Shown: positions 34,657 to 42,638 of the stretch, in pieces
How the letters are laid out: each line of letters begins with the position of its first letter
How positions within the stretch are numbered: the first letter of the stretch is position 1
Assembly (NCBI GenBank): GCA_965230245.1
Contig: OZ246000.1
Span: forward strand, 1,798,001-1,862,000
Source: JAGNKE01 sp965230245
GTDB lineage: Bacteria > Pseudomonadota > Alphaproteobacteria > Micavibrionales > Micavibrionaceae
Reading direction: 5' to 3'
Length of the DNA stretch: 64,000 nucleotides
Position numbers and translations under genes: made by a program
The notes under the pieces: model-generated
The model's input: only the letters and a program-made list of their open reading frames with translations
Databases searched by the model: none
What the model was told of the DNA's origin: nothing

Positions 34657-34774
34657 GGGGCTTCACCTCTATTAAGTTATTGCCGCAAAACGGCGATTAT
34701 TGCCAGTTGACATTAATCAGCGGATATATAACGGTCAACCCGTAAGCTGCACCACAAACCAAAGGAAAAATCAC

Positions 34775-35551
34775 ATGAAAAAGCTGCTTTTCATTATGGC
34801 GATAGCGGCCTGTGCCACACCGAATATGGCAAGAGCTAATGCCGATGTGCTGGACGGCGTTTTGGAAAAAGCCTGCCCAAAGGACACAAGCCTAAAATTC
34901 CTCGGTTTCTACTCAGGTATAACGGAAGCGGAAATCGCAAAATTAAGTAGCGCCCCGATCACAAGACCGGATCACGTCGGCAACCCTGCCGCCCGTATCG
35001 AACTGGACGGCAACTGGGAAGTGGCGTGGTCAAACAAAGCCAGAAATACCCCTGAAGAGGCAACAACACCGATATATGACTTCCAGTTTCTGGCAAAAAC
35101 ATTGCCCGGAGAAATCGCTCGCGACGGCACAACAAAATATACGAAAAGCGCATGGGACTTTGTTGACGGTGTCATTGAAAAGATCGGCAGAAACCCCGAT
35201 ACTTTTAACTTCCAGCCTGAAGGCGTAAGAATTATCTACGGCACAAGCCCCGAAACGACCAGCCAGCTTTTCGCCGATTTTCTCGTAACGTGTTACCGCG
35301 AAGCGCCGCAGGAAAATCTGAGTGAGTTCTACAACCTCACATCTGCGCTTCAGACGCCGCGCGGTTCTACGATAAAGCGCGGCCTTGACTCTGCGCTGAA
35401 GCTCTGCCCCGAAGCTACGAATATCTGGTATGACTATCTGGCGGAACTTAACACGGCACAATTCGAACTGAATGCACAGGCAAAAACCGCATCCTTGAAA
35501 TGCCCTGCCAAAAATAATCTCAACGAGCTTAAGTTCAAGCTAAGCAAATAG
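34775..35551 (+). CDS. Exported protein of unknown function
   Basis: A 258-residue protein with a clear signal peptide (MKKLLFIMAIAACATPNMARA). The mature part has at least four cysteines (EKACPKD, TCYREA, KLCPEAT, LKCPAKN), suggesting two disulfides in the periplasm. No family recognised. AAAGGA lies eight bases before the ATG at 34775; a perfect TTGACA occurs at 34707 with TATA-rich sequence near 34727, though the spacing is short. It sits between nadC and nadA in opposite orientation. Confidence 0.75.
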   Translation: MKKLLFIMAIAACATPNMARANADVLDGVLEKACPKDTSLKFLGFYSGITEAEIAKLSSAPITRPDHVGNPAARIELDGNWEVAWSNKARNTPEEATTPIYDFQFLAKTLPGEIARDGTTKYTKSAWDFVDGVIEKIGRNPDTFNFQPEGVRIIYGTSPETTSQLFADFLVTCYREAPQENLSEFYNLTSALQTPRGSTIKRGLDSALKLCPEATNIWYDYLAELNTAQFELNAQAKTASLKCPAKNNLNELKFKLSK

Positions 35552-35612
35552 GATAGAAAGAACGAAGAGGGGGGCAGCTCAACATGAAATGCTGCGCCTT
35601 CTTTTTATCGGT

Positions 35613-36623
35613 CTAGCTCATTTCAAGCATACGCAGAACGGCCTTCTTCGCGCGCTCTGCAATCTCCGGATCAACTTCAACCTTTGGCTCTTCCGTCTCA
35701 AGTGCTTTCAGGATCTTCGGCAGGGTAATCCGCTTCATATGCGGACACATCTGACACGTGCCGATCATCTCGACATTCGGATTGGCCGCCGCGATATTAT
35801 CGCTCATGGAACACTCGGTCATCAGCATCGCCCGCTTGGGCTGCTTTTCCTTGATGTAGTTATCCATCTGGGATGTTGAGCCTGCATAATCCGCTTCTGC
35901 CATCACCTCCGGCGGACATTCAGGGTGCGCCAGAACAACCACATCATCATAACTCTTACGGATATCCTTGATGTCCTGCGGCGTAAATCGCTCATGCACC
36001 ATGCATGTGCCTTCCCAGAAAATAACCTTAACATCGGTCTGTGCGGCAACATTCTGCGCCAAGAACTTATCGGGAGTCATAATCACCGTGTCATGTCCTT
36101 GCGCGCCCAAAGCATTGACGATCTTAAGCGCATTCGAGGATGTGCAGCAAACATCAGATTCCGCCTTCACATCCGCAGATGTATTGACGTATGTCACAAC
36201 CGGAATCCCGGGATATTTTTCCTTCAATCCGCGAACATCCTCACCCGTGATGGACTCTGAAAGGGAACACCCCGCCAGCAAGTCAGGAATGATGACTGTT
36301 TTTTCAGGACATAAAATCTTGGATGTTTCCGCCATGAAATGCACGCCGCACTGAATAATCAGATCGGCATCCGTCTTCGCCGCTTCCTGCGCCAGCATCA
36401 ACGAGTCACCGACAATGTCACCGACCCCGTAAAAGACATCGGGCGTCATGTAGTTATGTGCGAGGATCACCGCATTCTTTTCTTTTTTCAGGCGGTTAAT
36501 CTCATAGATATACGGCGCCAGAGCCTTCCAGTGATCATGCTTGTAATGTTTGGAAAGTTTCTCGTAGAGCGGCTCGGTTGCGGCGGCAACCTGTTCGGTA
36601 TAGTCCAGACTTTGCGTTTCCAT
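35613..36623 (-). CDS. nadA: Quinolinate synthase
   Basis: A 336-residue 4Fe-4S enzyme condensing iminoaspartate with dihydroxyacetone phosphate to quinolinate. The cluster ligands are expected in CGVHFMAETSKIL, the DVCCTSSNA region and CQMCPHMKRITL; LAHNYMTPDVF and AHPECPPEV are family motifs. AAGGTC lies upstream of the ATG. Same strand as nadC. Divergent from rarA. Confidence 0.95.
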   Translation of the reverse strand: METQSLDYTEQVAAATEPLYEKLSKHYKHDHWKALAPYIYEINRLKKEKNAVILAHNYMTPDVFYGVGDIVGDSLMLAQEAAKTDADLIIQCGVHFMAETSKILCPEKTVIIPDLLAGCSLSESITGEDVRGLKEKYPGIPVVTYVNTSADVKAESDVCCTSSNALKIVNALGAQGHDTVIMTPDKFLAQNVAAQTDVKVIFWEGTCMVHERFTPQDIKDIRKSYDDVVVLAHPECPPEVMAEADYAGSTSQMDNYIKEKQPKRAMLMTECSMSDNIAAANPNVEMIGTCQMCPHMKRITLPKILKALETEEPKVEVDPEIAERAKKAVLRMLEMS

Positions 36624-36695
36624 GGTTTTTTGACCTTAACAGCGTGTCATATAAGGGGCTATATTTGTCACATTCACAGCCCACAGGTCAAGGAA

Positions 36696-38027
36696 ATGAC
36701 GGATTTATTTACCCAAAAAGCCGACGAAAAAGACGAAAGCGACAAAAATACGTCCGCAGTTCGTCCGCTGGCCGACCGCCTGCGCCCCGAAGACCTTGAA
36801 AATGTGGTGGGGCAGGATCATCTGCTAGGTGAAAACGGCGCGCTTAAACGAATGATGGAAGGCGGCACGATATCCTCCATGATCCTATGGGGCCCGCCGG
36901 GTTGCGGCAAAACGACACTTGCCAGAATTCTCGCACGCGGCAGCGGTCTGCATTTCGAACAGATATCCGCAATTTTCAGCGGCATAGCCGATTTGCGAAA
37001 GGTCTTTGACGCCGCCCGCATCCGTCACAAAAACGGGCAGGGGACTCTCCTCTTTGTGGACGAAATCCACCGCTTTAATAAATCACAGCAGGACGCCTTC
37101 CTCCCCGTGATGGAGGACGGCACAATCACACTCATCGGGGCAACGACCGAAAACCCGTCTTTTGAATTGAACGCAGCGTTGCTCTCCCGCGCACAAGTTT
37201 TCGTTCTGCGCCGTCTGGATGATCAGGCACTCGATGATCTGCTCTCCCGCGCCGAAGAAGAAGCGGGGCAGCCGCTCCCGCTGGATGATGACGCCCGCAC
37301 GCTCTTAAAAACTCTTGCGGACGGGGACGGACGTTACATCATCTCGATGGCCGAACAAATCATCGCGCAAGCCAAGGGCAAAACCCTTGATGCCGAGGGA
37401 CTGCTCGAAATCGTTCAACGCCGCGCACCACTTTATGACAAGGGCGACGAGGCGCACTATAACCTCATCTCAGCGCTCCATAAAACCGTACGCGGATCGG
37501 ATGCAGACGCCGCTCTCTATTGGTTCGCGCGTATGTTGGCCGGCGGCGAAGATCCGAACTACATTGCCCGCCGCATGGTGCGCATGGCGGTTGAGGATAT
37601 CGGCCTCGCCGACCCGCAAGCCCTCCCGCAAACCATATCCGCATGGGAAACCTATGAACGACTGGGCAGTCCCGAAGGAGAACTGGCCTTGGCGCAGGCA
37701 CTTGTATATCTCGCCACCGCCCCCAAATCGAACGCAGTTTACGCCGCGTATAAATCGGCGGTGCGTTCGGCCAAGGAAACAGGCTCACTTATGCCGCCCA
37801 AACACATCCTGAACGCCCCGACCAAATTGATGAAATCCGAAGGCTACGGCGGCGGCTACCAATACGACCATGACATGCCCGACGCCTTCAGCGGACAGGA
37901 CTATTTTCCCGAAGAAATGGGCAGAAAGACGTTCTACCACCCCGTCGAACGCGGCTTCGAACGTGATATCAAAAAACGTCTGGACTATTGGAGCAAGCTC
38001 CGCAAAGAAAGGGGAGGCGCATCATGA
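36696..38027 (+). CDS. rarA: Replication-associated recombination protein RarA (MgsA)
   Basis: A 443-residue AAA+ ATPase related to clamp loaders that acts at stalled forks. Walker A GPPGCGKTT (66-74) and Walker B LLFVDEIHRFNKSQQD (about 118-133); C-terminal tetramerisation region with MRMAVEDIGLADP-like sequence and YKSAVRSAKE. The start at 36696 (MTDLFTQKADE) has AAGGA five bases upstream; the open frame extends back to 36339 through the nadA promoter, but those codons are not family-like. Its stop overlaps the following tiny gene. Confidence 0.94.
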   Translation: MTDLFTQKADEKDESDKNTSAVRPLADRLRPEDLENVVGQDHLLGENGALKRMMEGGTISSMILWGPPGCGKTTLARILARGSGLHFEQISAIFSGIADLRKVFDAARIRHKNGQGTLLFVDEIHRFNKSQQDAFLPVMEDGTITLIGATTENPSFELNAALLSRAQVFVLRRLDDQALDDLLSRAEEEAGQPLPLDDDARTLLKTLADGDGRYIISMAEQIIAQAKGKTLDAEGLLEIVQRRAPLYDKGDEAHYNLISALHKTVRGSDADAALYWFARMLAGGEDPNYIARRMVRMAVEDIGLADPQALPQTISAWETYERLGSPEGELALAQALVYLATAPKSNAVYAAYKSAVRSAKETGSLMPPKHILNAPTKLMKSEGYGGGYQYDHDMPDAFSGQDYFPEEMGRKTFYHPVERGFERDIKKRLDYWSKLRKERGGAS

Positions 38028-38173
38028 CCCGCAAGAAAAAAACCAGACGCGGCAAACGTCGTAGTGCTGTCGCCAGAGACCTCCTGACACCAAAGTACAA
38101 ACAGCGCATCGTCAAACTCAAAACCCGCTACAGCCGGAAAAAGAAATGGAAAACTGACGATGAAGAAAACTAA
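38024..38173 (+). CDS. 49-residue basic protein resembling ribosome-rescue factor ArfA
   Basis: Starts in the ATGA overlap with rarA, with GGGGAGG about eight bases upstream. The product is highly basic: MTRKKKTRRGKRR, then DLLTPKYKQRIVKLK and TRYSRKKKWK. The pattern LLxxPx(F/Y)(K/R)QR(V/I)xKxK..Y.RK corresponds to the ribosome-binding core of ArfA, with about three residues fewer between the Lys pair and Tyr. The resemblance is by eye; a small ribosome- or nucleic-acid-binding protein of another family is the alternative. Confidence 0.6.
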   Translation: MTRKKKTRRGKRRSAVARDLLTPKYKQRIVKLKTRYSRKKKWKTDDEEN

Positions 38174-38186
38174 CCCGCCGAAGATC

Positions 38187-39110
38187 CTATCGCGGTAGGT
38201 CTTCCAGCGGCGTCTCGGATTTGCTTGCGGTCTTTTCCGCATAAATCAGGTACAGCCCGCTGCCGATAATCATCGCCGCGCCCACAAGCATCGCAGCATC
38301 CTGCACTTCATTGAAAATCAGATACCCGAAAATCAGCGCCCAGATCATCTGCAGGTAATTGAACGGCGAAACAACGGAATACGGAGCGATTCGAAACGCA
38401 CTCGCAATACAGATCAAACCAGTCGTTAACATCACACCCGCGAGAACAAAAACGGGAAGATGCAAAAGAGAGGGCAGGTCACCTGATGCATAAGCGGGCG
38501 GCAGAAAAACGATGACACTCAAAAGGTTTGGATAAAACGCAAGCGAAAGCACCGTTTCATGTTCATCCAGCGGCCGCGCCATCAAACCCATGCCCGCAAT
38601 AAAAATCACCGTTAAAAATGCGCTGATAATCCACGGGTCAATGACTGCAAATCCCGGCTGGAACGCCACCAGTATCCCGCTGAAACCGAGCGCAATAACG
38701 AACCAGTTCCGCATACTGACCCGCTCCTTATAAAACGGGATGGCCAGAATCGTAATCACGAACGGTGACAAAAACAAAACCGTGTAGACCGTCGCCAGTG
38801 GTAAATGCTTGAACGCCTGCACAACGAAGTAAGCGAGGAACACATTACATATGGCACGCCCCGTATGGTATTTCATTTTATTGCTTTTAAGCGTACGGCT
38901 GATCCCGCCCGTATAGGGGGCACTCAGCAAACAGACGATAAATGAAAACAGATATGTGTAGCCGATTACAGTCATCTCGGCATAAGAGCCCGTCAGCCAT
39001 TTCGCGCACGCATCCGATACGGCAAAAGCGCTAAAGCCGATCACGGCCAGAAAAATTCCCTTTTGCCTTTTGTTTAAAGCGCTTAACATGACTTGGATTT
39101 TGTTTGCCAT
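38187..39110 (-). CDS. EamA/DMT-superfamily transporter
   Basis: A 307-residue protein with about ten membrane helices in two homologous EamA halves (first half containing FSAFAVSDACAKWL, second GSFGLMARP-like and VVSPFNYLQMIWALIFGYLIF). Such carriers export metabolites or amino acids; the substrate is unknown. The start at 39110 (MANKIQVMLSALNK) is preferred over a frame start at 39131. Divergent from crcB. Confidence 0.85.
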   Translation of the reverse strand: MANKIQVMLSALNKRQKGIFLAVIGFSAFAVSDACAKWLTGSYAEMTVIGYTYLFSFIVCLLSAPYTGGISRTLKSNKMKYHTGRAICNVFLAYFVVQAFKHLPLATVYTVLFLSPFVITILAIPFYKERVSMRNWFVIALGFSGILVAFQPGFAVIDPWIISAFLTVIFIAGMGLMARPLDEHETVLSLAFYPNLLSVIVFLPPAYASGDLPSLLHLPVFVLAGVMLTTGLICIASAFRIAPYSVVSPFNYLQMIWALIFGYLIFNEVQDAAMLVGAAMIIGSGLYLIYAEKTASKSETPLEDLPR

Positions 39111-39146
39111 TGGATTATAAATCGTGCGCAAGTCTATGAGGTTTTA

Positions 39147-39530
39147 ATGATCAGTACAATAGCCGCAATCGCAGCAGGAGGCGCCATAGGCGCACTCGCC
39201 CGCCACGGCGTAAACGTCGGCGCAGTGCATGTGCTCGGCCACGGCTATCCTTACGGCACAATGATCGTAAACATCCTCGGCTCCTTTATCATGGGAATAT
39301 TGATCGTAAAATTCTCGCAAATGGATCACGTCACACAGGAAATGCGCGCTTTTTTCGTAACAGGCATACTCGGCGCTTTCACAACGTTCTCAACCTTCTC
39401 GCTGGATTTCGCAAACCTTGTCGAGCGGCAGGAAATTACCATGGCCGCGCTCTATGCGATTGTCAGCGTCGTCTGCGCTATCCTCGCACTGTTCGCCGGA
39501 TTATGGCTGATGAGAAGCTTCGCGCCGTAA
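39147..39530 (+). CDS. crcB: Fluoride exporter CrcB
   Basis: A 127-residue dual-topology fluoride channel. Motifs: AAGGAIGALARHGVN, YGTMIVNILGSFIMG and GILGAFTTFSTFSLD, which carries the conserved Phe box and the Na+/F- binding segment. Start ATG at 39147 with GAGG upstream; the longer frame from 39093 adds non-family residues. No fluoride riboswitch is visible in the short gap before it. The rluC-like gene follows after ten bases, probably in one transcript. Confidence 0.92.
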   Translation: MISTIAAIAAGGAIGALARHGVNVGAVHVLGHGYPYGTMIVNILGSFIMGILIVKFSQMDHVTQEMRAFFVTGILGAFTTFSTFSLDFANLVERQEITMAALYAIVSVVCAILALFAGLWLMRSFAP

Positions 39531-39540
39531 GAGAAACGCC

Positions 39541-40566
39541 ATGAGAGACATCCGCCATTTCAAAGTTCCCGAAGATGATAACGGCCAGCGCCTTGATCGC
39601 TGGATCAAAAAGAATGTGCCCGATCTGGCATATGGGATTACGCAAAAGCTGATCCGCAAGGGGCAAATCCGCATCGACGGCAAACGCGCAAAACCCGATA
39701 CAAAACTGGAGCAGGGGCAGGAAATCCGCATTCCAATGCCCGATGCCAAGGAAATCAGCCGCAAAAACGAACCGGAAAAACGCAAACTCACACAAGAAGA
39801 TATCGCATTCATGCGCTCACTTGTGATTTATGAGGACGAAGACATCATCGCGATCAATAAACCGCAGGGGCTGGCAGTGCAGGGCGGAACCAATACAAAA
39901 CGCCACATTGACGGCATGTTGGATGCATTCAAGACCCGAAAGGGAGTCACGCCGCGTCTGGTGCACCGTCTGGATAAAGACACAAGCGGTGTCCTTCTGC
40001 TGGCACGCTCCGCCAATGCCGCCCGCGCTTTGGGCAAGGCGTTTAAAAGCGGAGGCATGCGGAAGATTTACTGGGCACTGGTCTCGCCAACCCCCGAAGT
40101 CTATCAGGGCACGATCAAAGCCCCGCTTGCAAAGGCGTCTTCCGGCTCGCAAAAGGAAAGAGTCCACGTCGACGAGGAAGAGGGCAAATTCGCCATCACC
40201 GAATACACCGTCATTGAAAACGCCGGAAACGATGCGGCCTTCGTAGCCTTCTGGCCGCGCACCGGACGAACACACCAAATCCGCGTCCATGCACAAACCA
40301 TGGGCAGTGCCATCATCGGCGACGGTAAGTATAAGGGCGAGAAATATGACAACAACGACGTACTGGATGAACGCCTTGCCTCACTGGATGCGCTGGGTAT
40401 CTCCAAAAATCTGCATTTGCACGCCCGCCGTCTTATTCTGAAACACCCGATCCAGAAACGAACCCTGGATATAACCGCGCCGCTCCCTGAAGAACTCGAA
40501 AAAAGCTGGAAAAATCTCGGCTTTAATCCTCATCTCAAAGACGATCCTTTTGAAGATATCAATTGA
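39541..40566 (+). CDS. Ribosomal large-subunit pseudouridine synthase, RluC/RluD family
   Basis: A 341-residue enzyme. An S4 RNA-binding domain (about 15-65, NGQRLDRWIKKNVPDL) is followed by the synthase domain with catalytic Asp145 in LVHRLDKDTSGVLLLA and the later TGRTHQIRVHA motif. Linking Lys-rich segment at ~70-85. RluC (positions 955/2504/2580 of 23S rRNA in E. coli) is the closest named member, but RluC and RluD cannot be separated safely by eye. Co-directional with crcB. Confidence 0.9.
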   Translation: MRDIRHFKVPEDDNGQRLDRWIKKNVPDLAYGITQKLIRKGQIRIDGKRAKPDTKLEQGQEIRIPMPDAKEISRKNEPEKRKLTQEDIAFMRSLVIYEDEDIIAINKPQGLAVQGGTNTKRHIDGMLDAFKTRKGVTPRLVHRLDKDTSGVLLLARSANAARALGKAFKSGGMRKIYWALVSPTPEVYQGTIKAPLAKASSGSQKERVHVDEEEGKFAITEYTVIENAGNDAAFVAFWPRTGRTHQIRVHAQTMGSAIIGDGKYKGEKYDNNDVLDERLASLDALGISKNLHLHARRLILKHPIQKRTLDITAPLPEELEKSWKNLGFNPHLKDDPFEDIN

Positions 40567-40629
40567 TCATACGCCGCAGAACGATATGATAAACCCCTGA
40601 AAAGCTTTGGAAGACTGGAAACCCCGCAT

Positions 40630-41892
40630 ATGAGCGACACGAAAGAAGACAAAAAAGCCCAAAAAAAGGCTCTGAGAAAAGAAAAGAAGCTGGAACGCAA
40701 ACGGGAAAAGGCGGCCAAAAAAGCGGAGAAAAAGAAAGACTCCAACTGGATCAGCGCACTTTTAAAATTAAGCTTCTTCGTGATCACATTTTTTGCGGTA
40801 ATTTTAACCGTCATGGCGAATATGGGCGGCAATTCGGAAACCCTACGGGAATCTCTGGAATCCTTTATTGCAAGTTCAGTCGGCGGACGTCCCGCTTCAA
40901 TTGATAACCTCGTTAACGTCAGCTTTTTTCCCGTCCTTGGTGTCGATATGGAGGATCTGGAAGTCAAAGCCACGCCTGAAAGCCGCGAAAACGTAATCGT
41001 AGCGGATAAAATTCGTGCTTACATGACGTTTTGGGGCGTGATCATGAAGCAAACCACTTTGTCCGCGCTTCTTATTGAAAATATGCGCGTTCAACGCGGC
41101 ATTCTGGGCTATAAACGCTTTTCAATCGAAAAAATGTTTATTGACCATGATAAGGGCACGAAACAGGCGACGATCATCGGTTACGGCGAAATGGAGAAAT
41201 ATGATTGGCGCCTGAAACTGGATGTCGATGTTTATGGGTCAGTCGGAAGTTTCAGGTATCACATCGGAAAAAAACGACCGATGGAAATTGAAATGGACGA
41301 CCTCAGATTTAAAACGATTTTGAGCGAAAAAATCAGTGACTACGTAAAATTGGATCAAATGTCCATAGGTATGCCCGAAACGATAGTTAAGGGAGAACTA
41401 TCTCTCTCTTTGCTTGAAGGCGGAATCTTAAAAGTACGCGGGCGGTTGATATCAGGGGAGGAGATCAGTATTTACAAACCGAATCTGCTGATAGATTTTT
41501 CACAAAATCCGACAAAAATTTCCGGCACTGTAGAAAGTGAAAAACTGTATGCATCAAATTGGCAGGACGAAAAATCTCCGGCGGCACTGTTCAACTACAT
41601 GCATGAAATGTTTGATATCGAGAATATTGCCGATGACGGACTGGCAACACCCGCCCAAAAAGAAAACGACACGGGGTTCTCCGACAAAACCTATGCCTGT
41701 GAGTATGATCTGGATGTAACCGTGAATATAAAGTCATACGTCGATCAAGAGGGCGAGGAGCATGAGGACGTCGCATTCAAAATGAAGCAGGACAAAAAGA
41801 CCCTGAGCTTTGAGGCAGAAAATATCGGGCTTGAATCCTTCGAGAAACCGTGCGAAGACATCGCGATATTGAATTTACGTAAAGAAGATTAA
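40630..41892 (+). CDS. Membrane-anchored AsmA-like protein
   Basis: A 420-residue protein. The first ~40 residues are extremely Lys-rich and predicted coiled coil (KKAQKKALRKEKKLERKR), followed by one membrane span (LLKLSFFVITFFAVILTVMA). The periplasmic part begins ASSVGGRPASIDNLVNVSFFPV and LGVDMEDLEVKA, resembling the AsmA N-terminal segment, and is mostly beta-strand. AsmA-like proteins take part in envelope lipid transfer. It is shorter than classic AsmA and the call is tentative. Followed after 17 bases by the ATP12 gene. Confidence 0.6.
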   Translation: MSDTKEDKKAQKKALRKEKKLERKREKAAKKAEKKKDSNWISALLKLSFFVITFFAVILTVMANMGGNSETLRESLESFIASSVGGRPASIDNLVNVSFFPVLGVDMEDLEVKATPESRENVIVADKIRAYMTFWGVIMKQTTLSALLIENMRVQRGILGYKRFSIEKMFIDHDKGTKQATIIGYGEMEKYDWRLKLDVDVYGSVGSFRYHIGKKRPMEIEMDDLRFKTILSEKISDYVKLDQMSIGMPETIVKGELSLSLLEGGILKVRGRLISGEEISIYKPNLLIDFSQNPTKISGTVESEKLYASNWQDEKSPAALFNYMHEMFDIENIADDGLATPAQKENDTGFSDKTYACEYDLDVTVNIKSYVDQEGEEHEDVAFKMKQDKKTLSFEAENIGLESFEKPCEDIAILNLRKED

Positions 41893-41909
41893 ACAACAGT
41901 ACTAATCCC

Positions 41910-42617
41910 GTGAAGCGTTTCTACAAACTCGTCTCAACCGAAAAACAGAATAATAATGAATACGGAATTTTCCTTGATGGTAAGCCTGTCCTGACCCGCG
42001 CCCGAAAAACATTGCTTGCGCCTAACGAAACGGTTGCATACGCCGTTGTAAAGGAATGGCAGGCACAAGGCGAAGACATCCTGCCTGACACCATGCCGAT
42101 CACGCAAATCCTGAACACCCGCATTGACCGTGTAGCTAATGCACGGGAGGCCATGACCGCCGCTGTCATAAAGTACCTCGACACAGATCTTGTCTGCTAC
42201 TCTTGTGAAATGCCCGAAGCACTGGGTGCGATACAGGAAAAAACATGGAAGCCTTTCCGCGACAGCTTTGCCCAAATTTTCGGACAGGAACTGCAGACAA
42301 CCAAATCGCTCTTTGCTCTGAAACAAGATGAAAAACTGGCGAGTAAGGTTAAAGACTACGTTTCGAAACTGGATGATGACCGCTTTACTATTCTGCAAAT
42401 CATAACATCCGCAAGCGGATCAATCGTAATTGCCATGGCTCTGATGGAAAATAAAACAGGCGTAGAAGAGATGATGAAAGCGTGCTTTGTCGAGGAAGAT
42501 TATCGCGATGAAATCTACAACGCGGAAAAACACGGCGAAGACCCGATCATCGAAAAAACGCGCATAAAAACCAGAGCAGAATTTCAGGCCGCAAAAAACT
42601 TCCTTGATATGCTTTGA
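41910..42617 (+). CDS. ATP12-family F1-ATPase assembly chaperone
   Basis: A 235-residue soluble protein of the ATP12 family, which binds the F1 alpha subunit before assembly of ATP synthase and is typical of alphaproteobacteria and mitochondria. Family blocks: YGIFLDGKPVLTRARKTLLAP, EWQAQGEDILPDTMPIT and RIDRVANAREAMTAAV, then LDTDLVCY. The start is GTG at 41910. No ATP synthase genes are in this window. Confidence 0.9.
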   Translation: MKRFYKLVSTEKQNNNEYGIFLDGKPVLTRARKTLLAPNETVAYAVVKEWQAQGEDILPDTMPITQILNTRIDRVANAREAMTAAVIKYLDTDLVCYSCEMPEALGAIQEKTWKPFRDSFAQIFGQELQTTKSLFALKQDEKLASKVKDYVSKLDDDRFTILQIITSASGSIVIAMALMENKTGVEEMMKACFVEEDYRDEIYNAEKHGEDPIIEKTRIKTRAEFQAAKNFLDML

Positions 42618-42638
42618 TTTTGATCAGCTCTGCCGAAC

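Noticed and set aside
36339..36695. N-terminal extension of rarA
   Set aside because: It runs through the divergent nadA start region and the residues are not RarA-like; ATG 36696 has a good ribosome-binding site.
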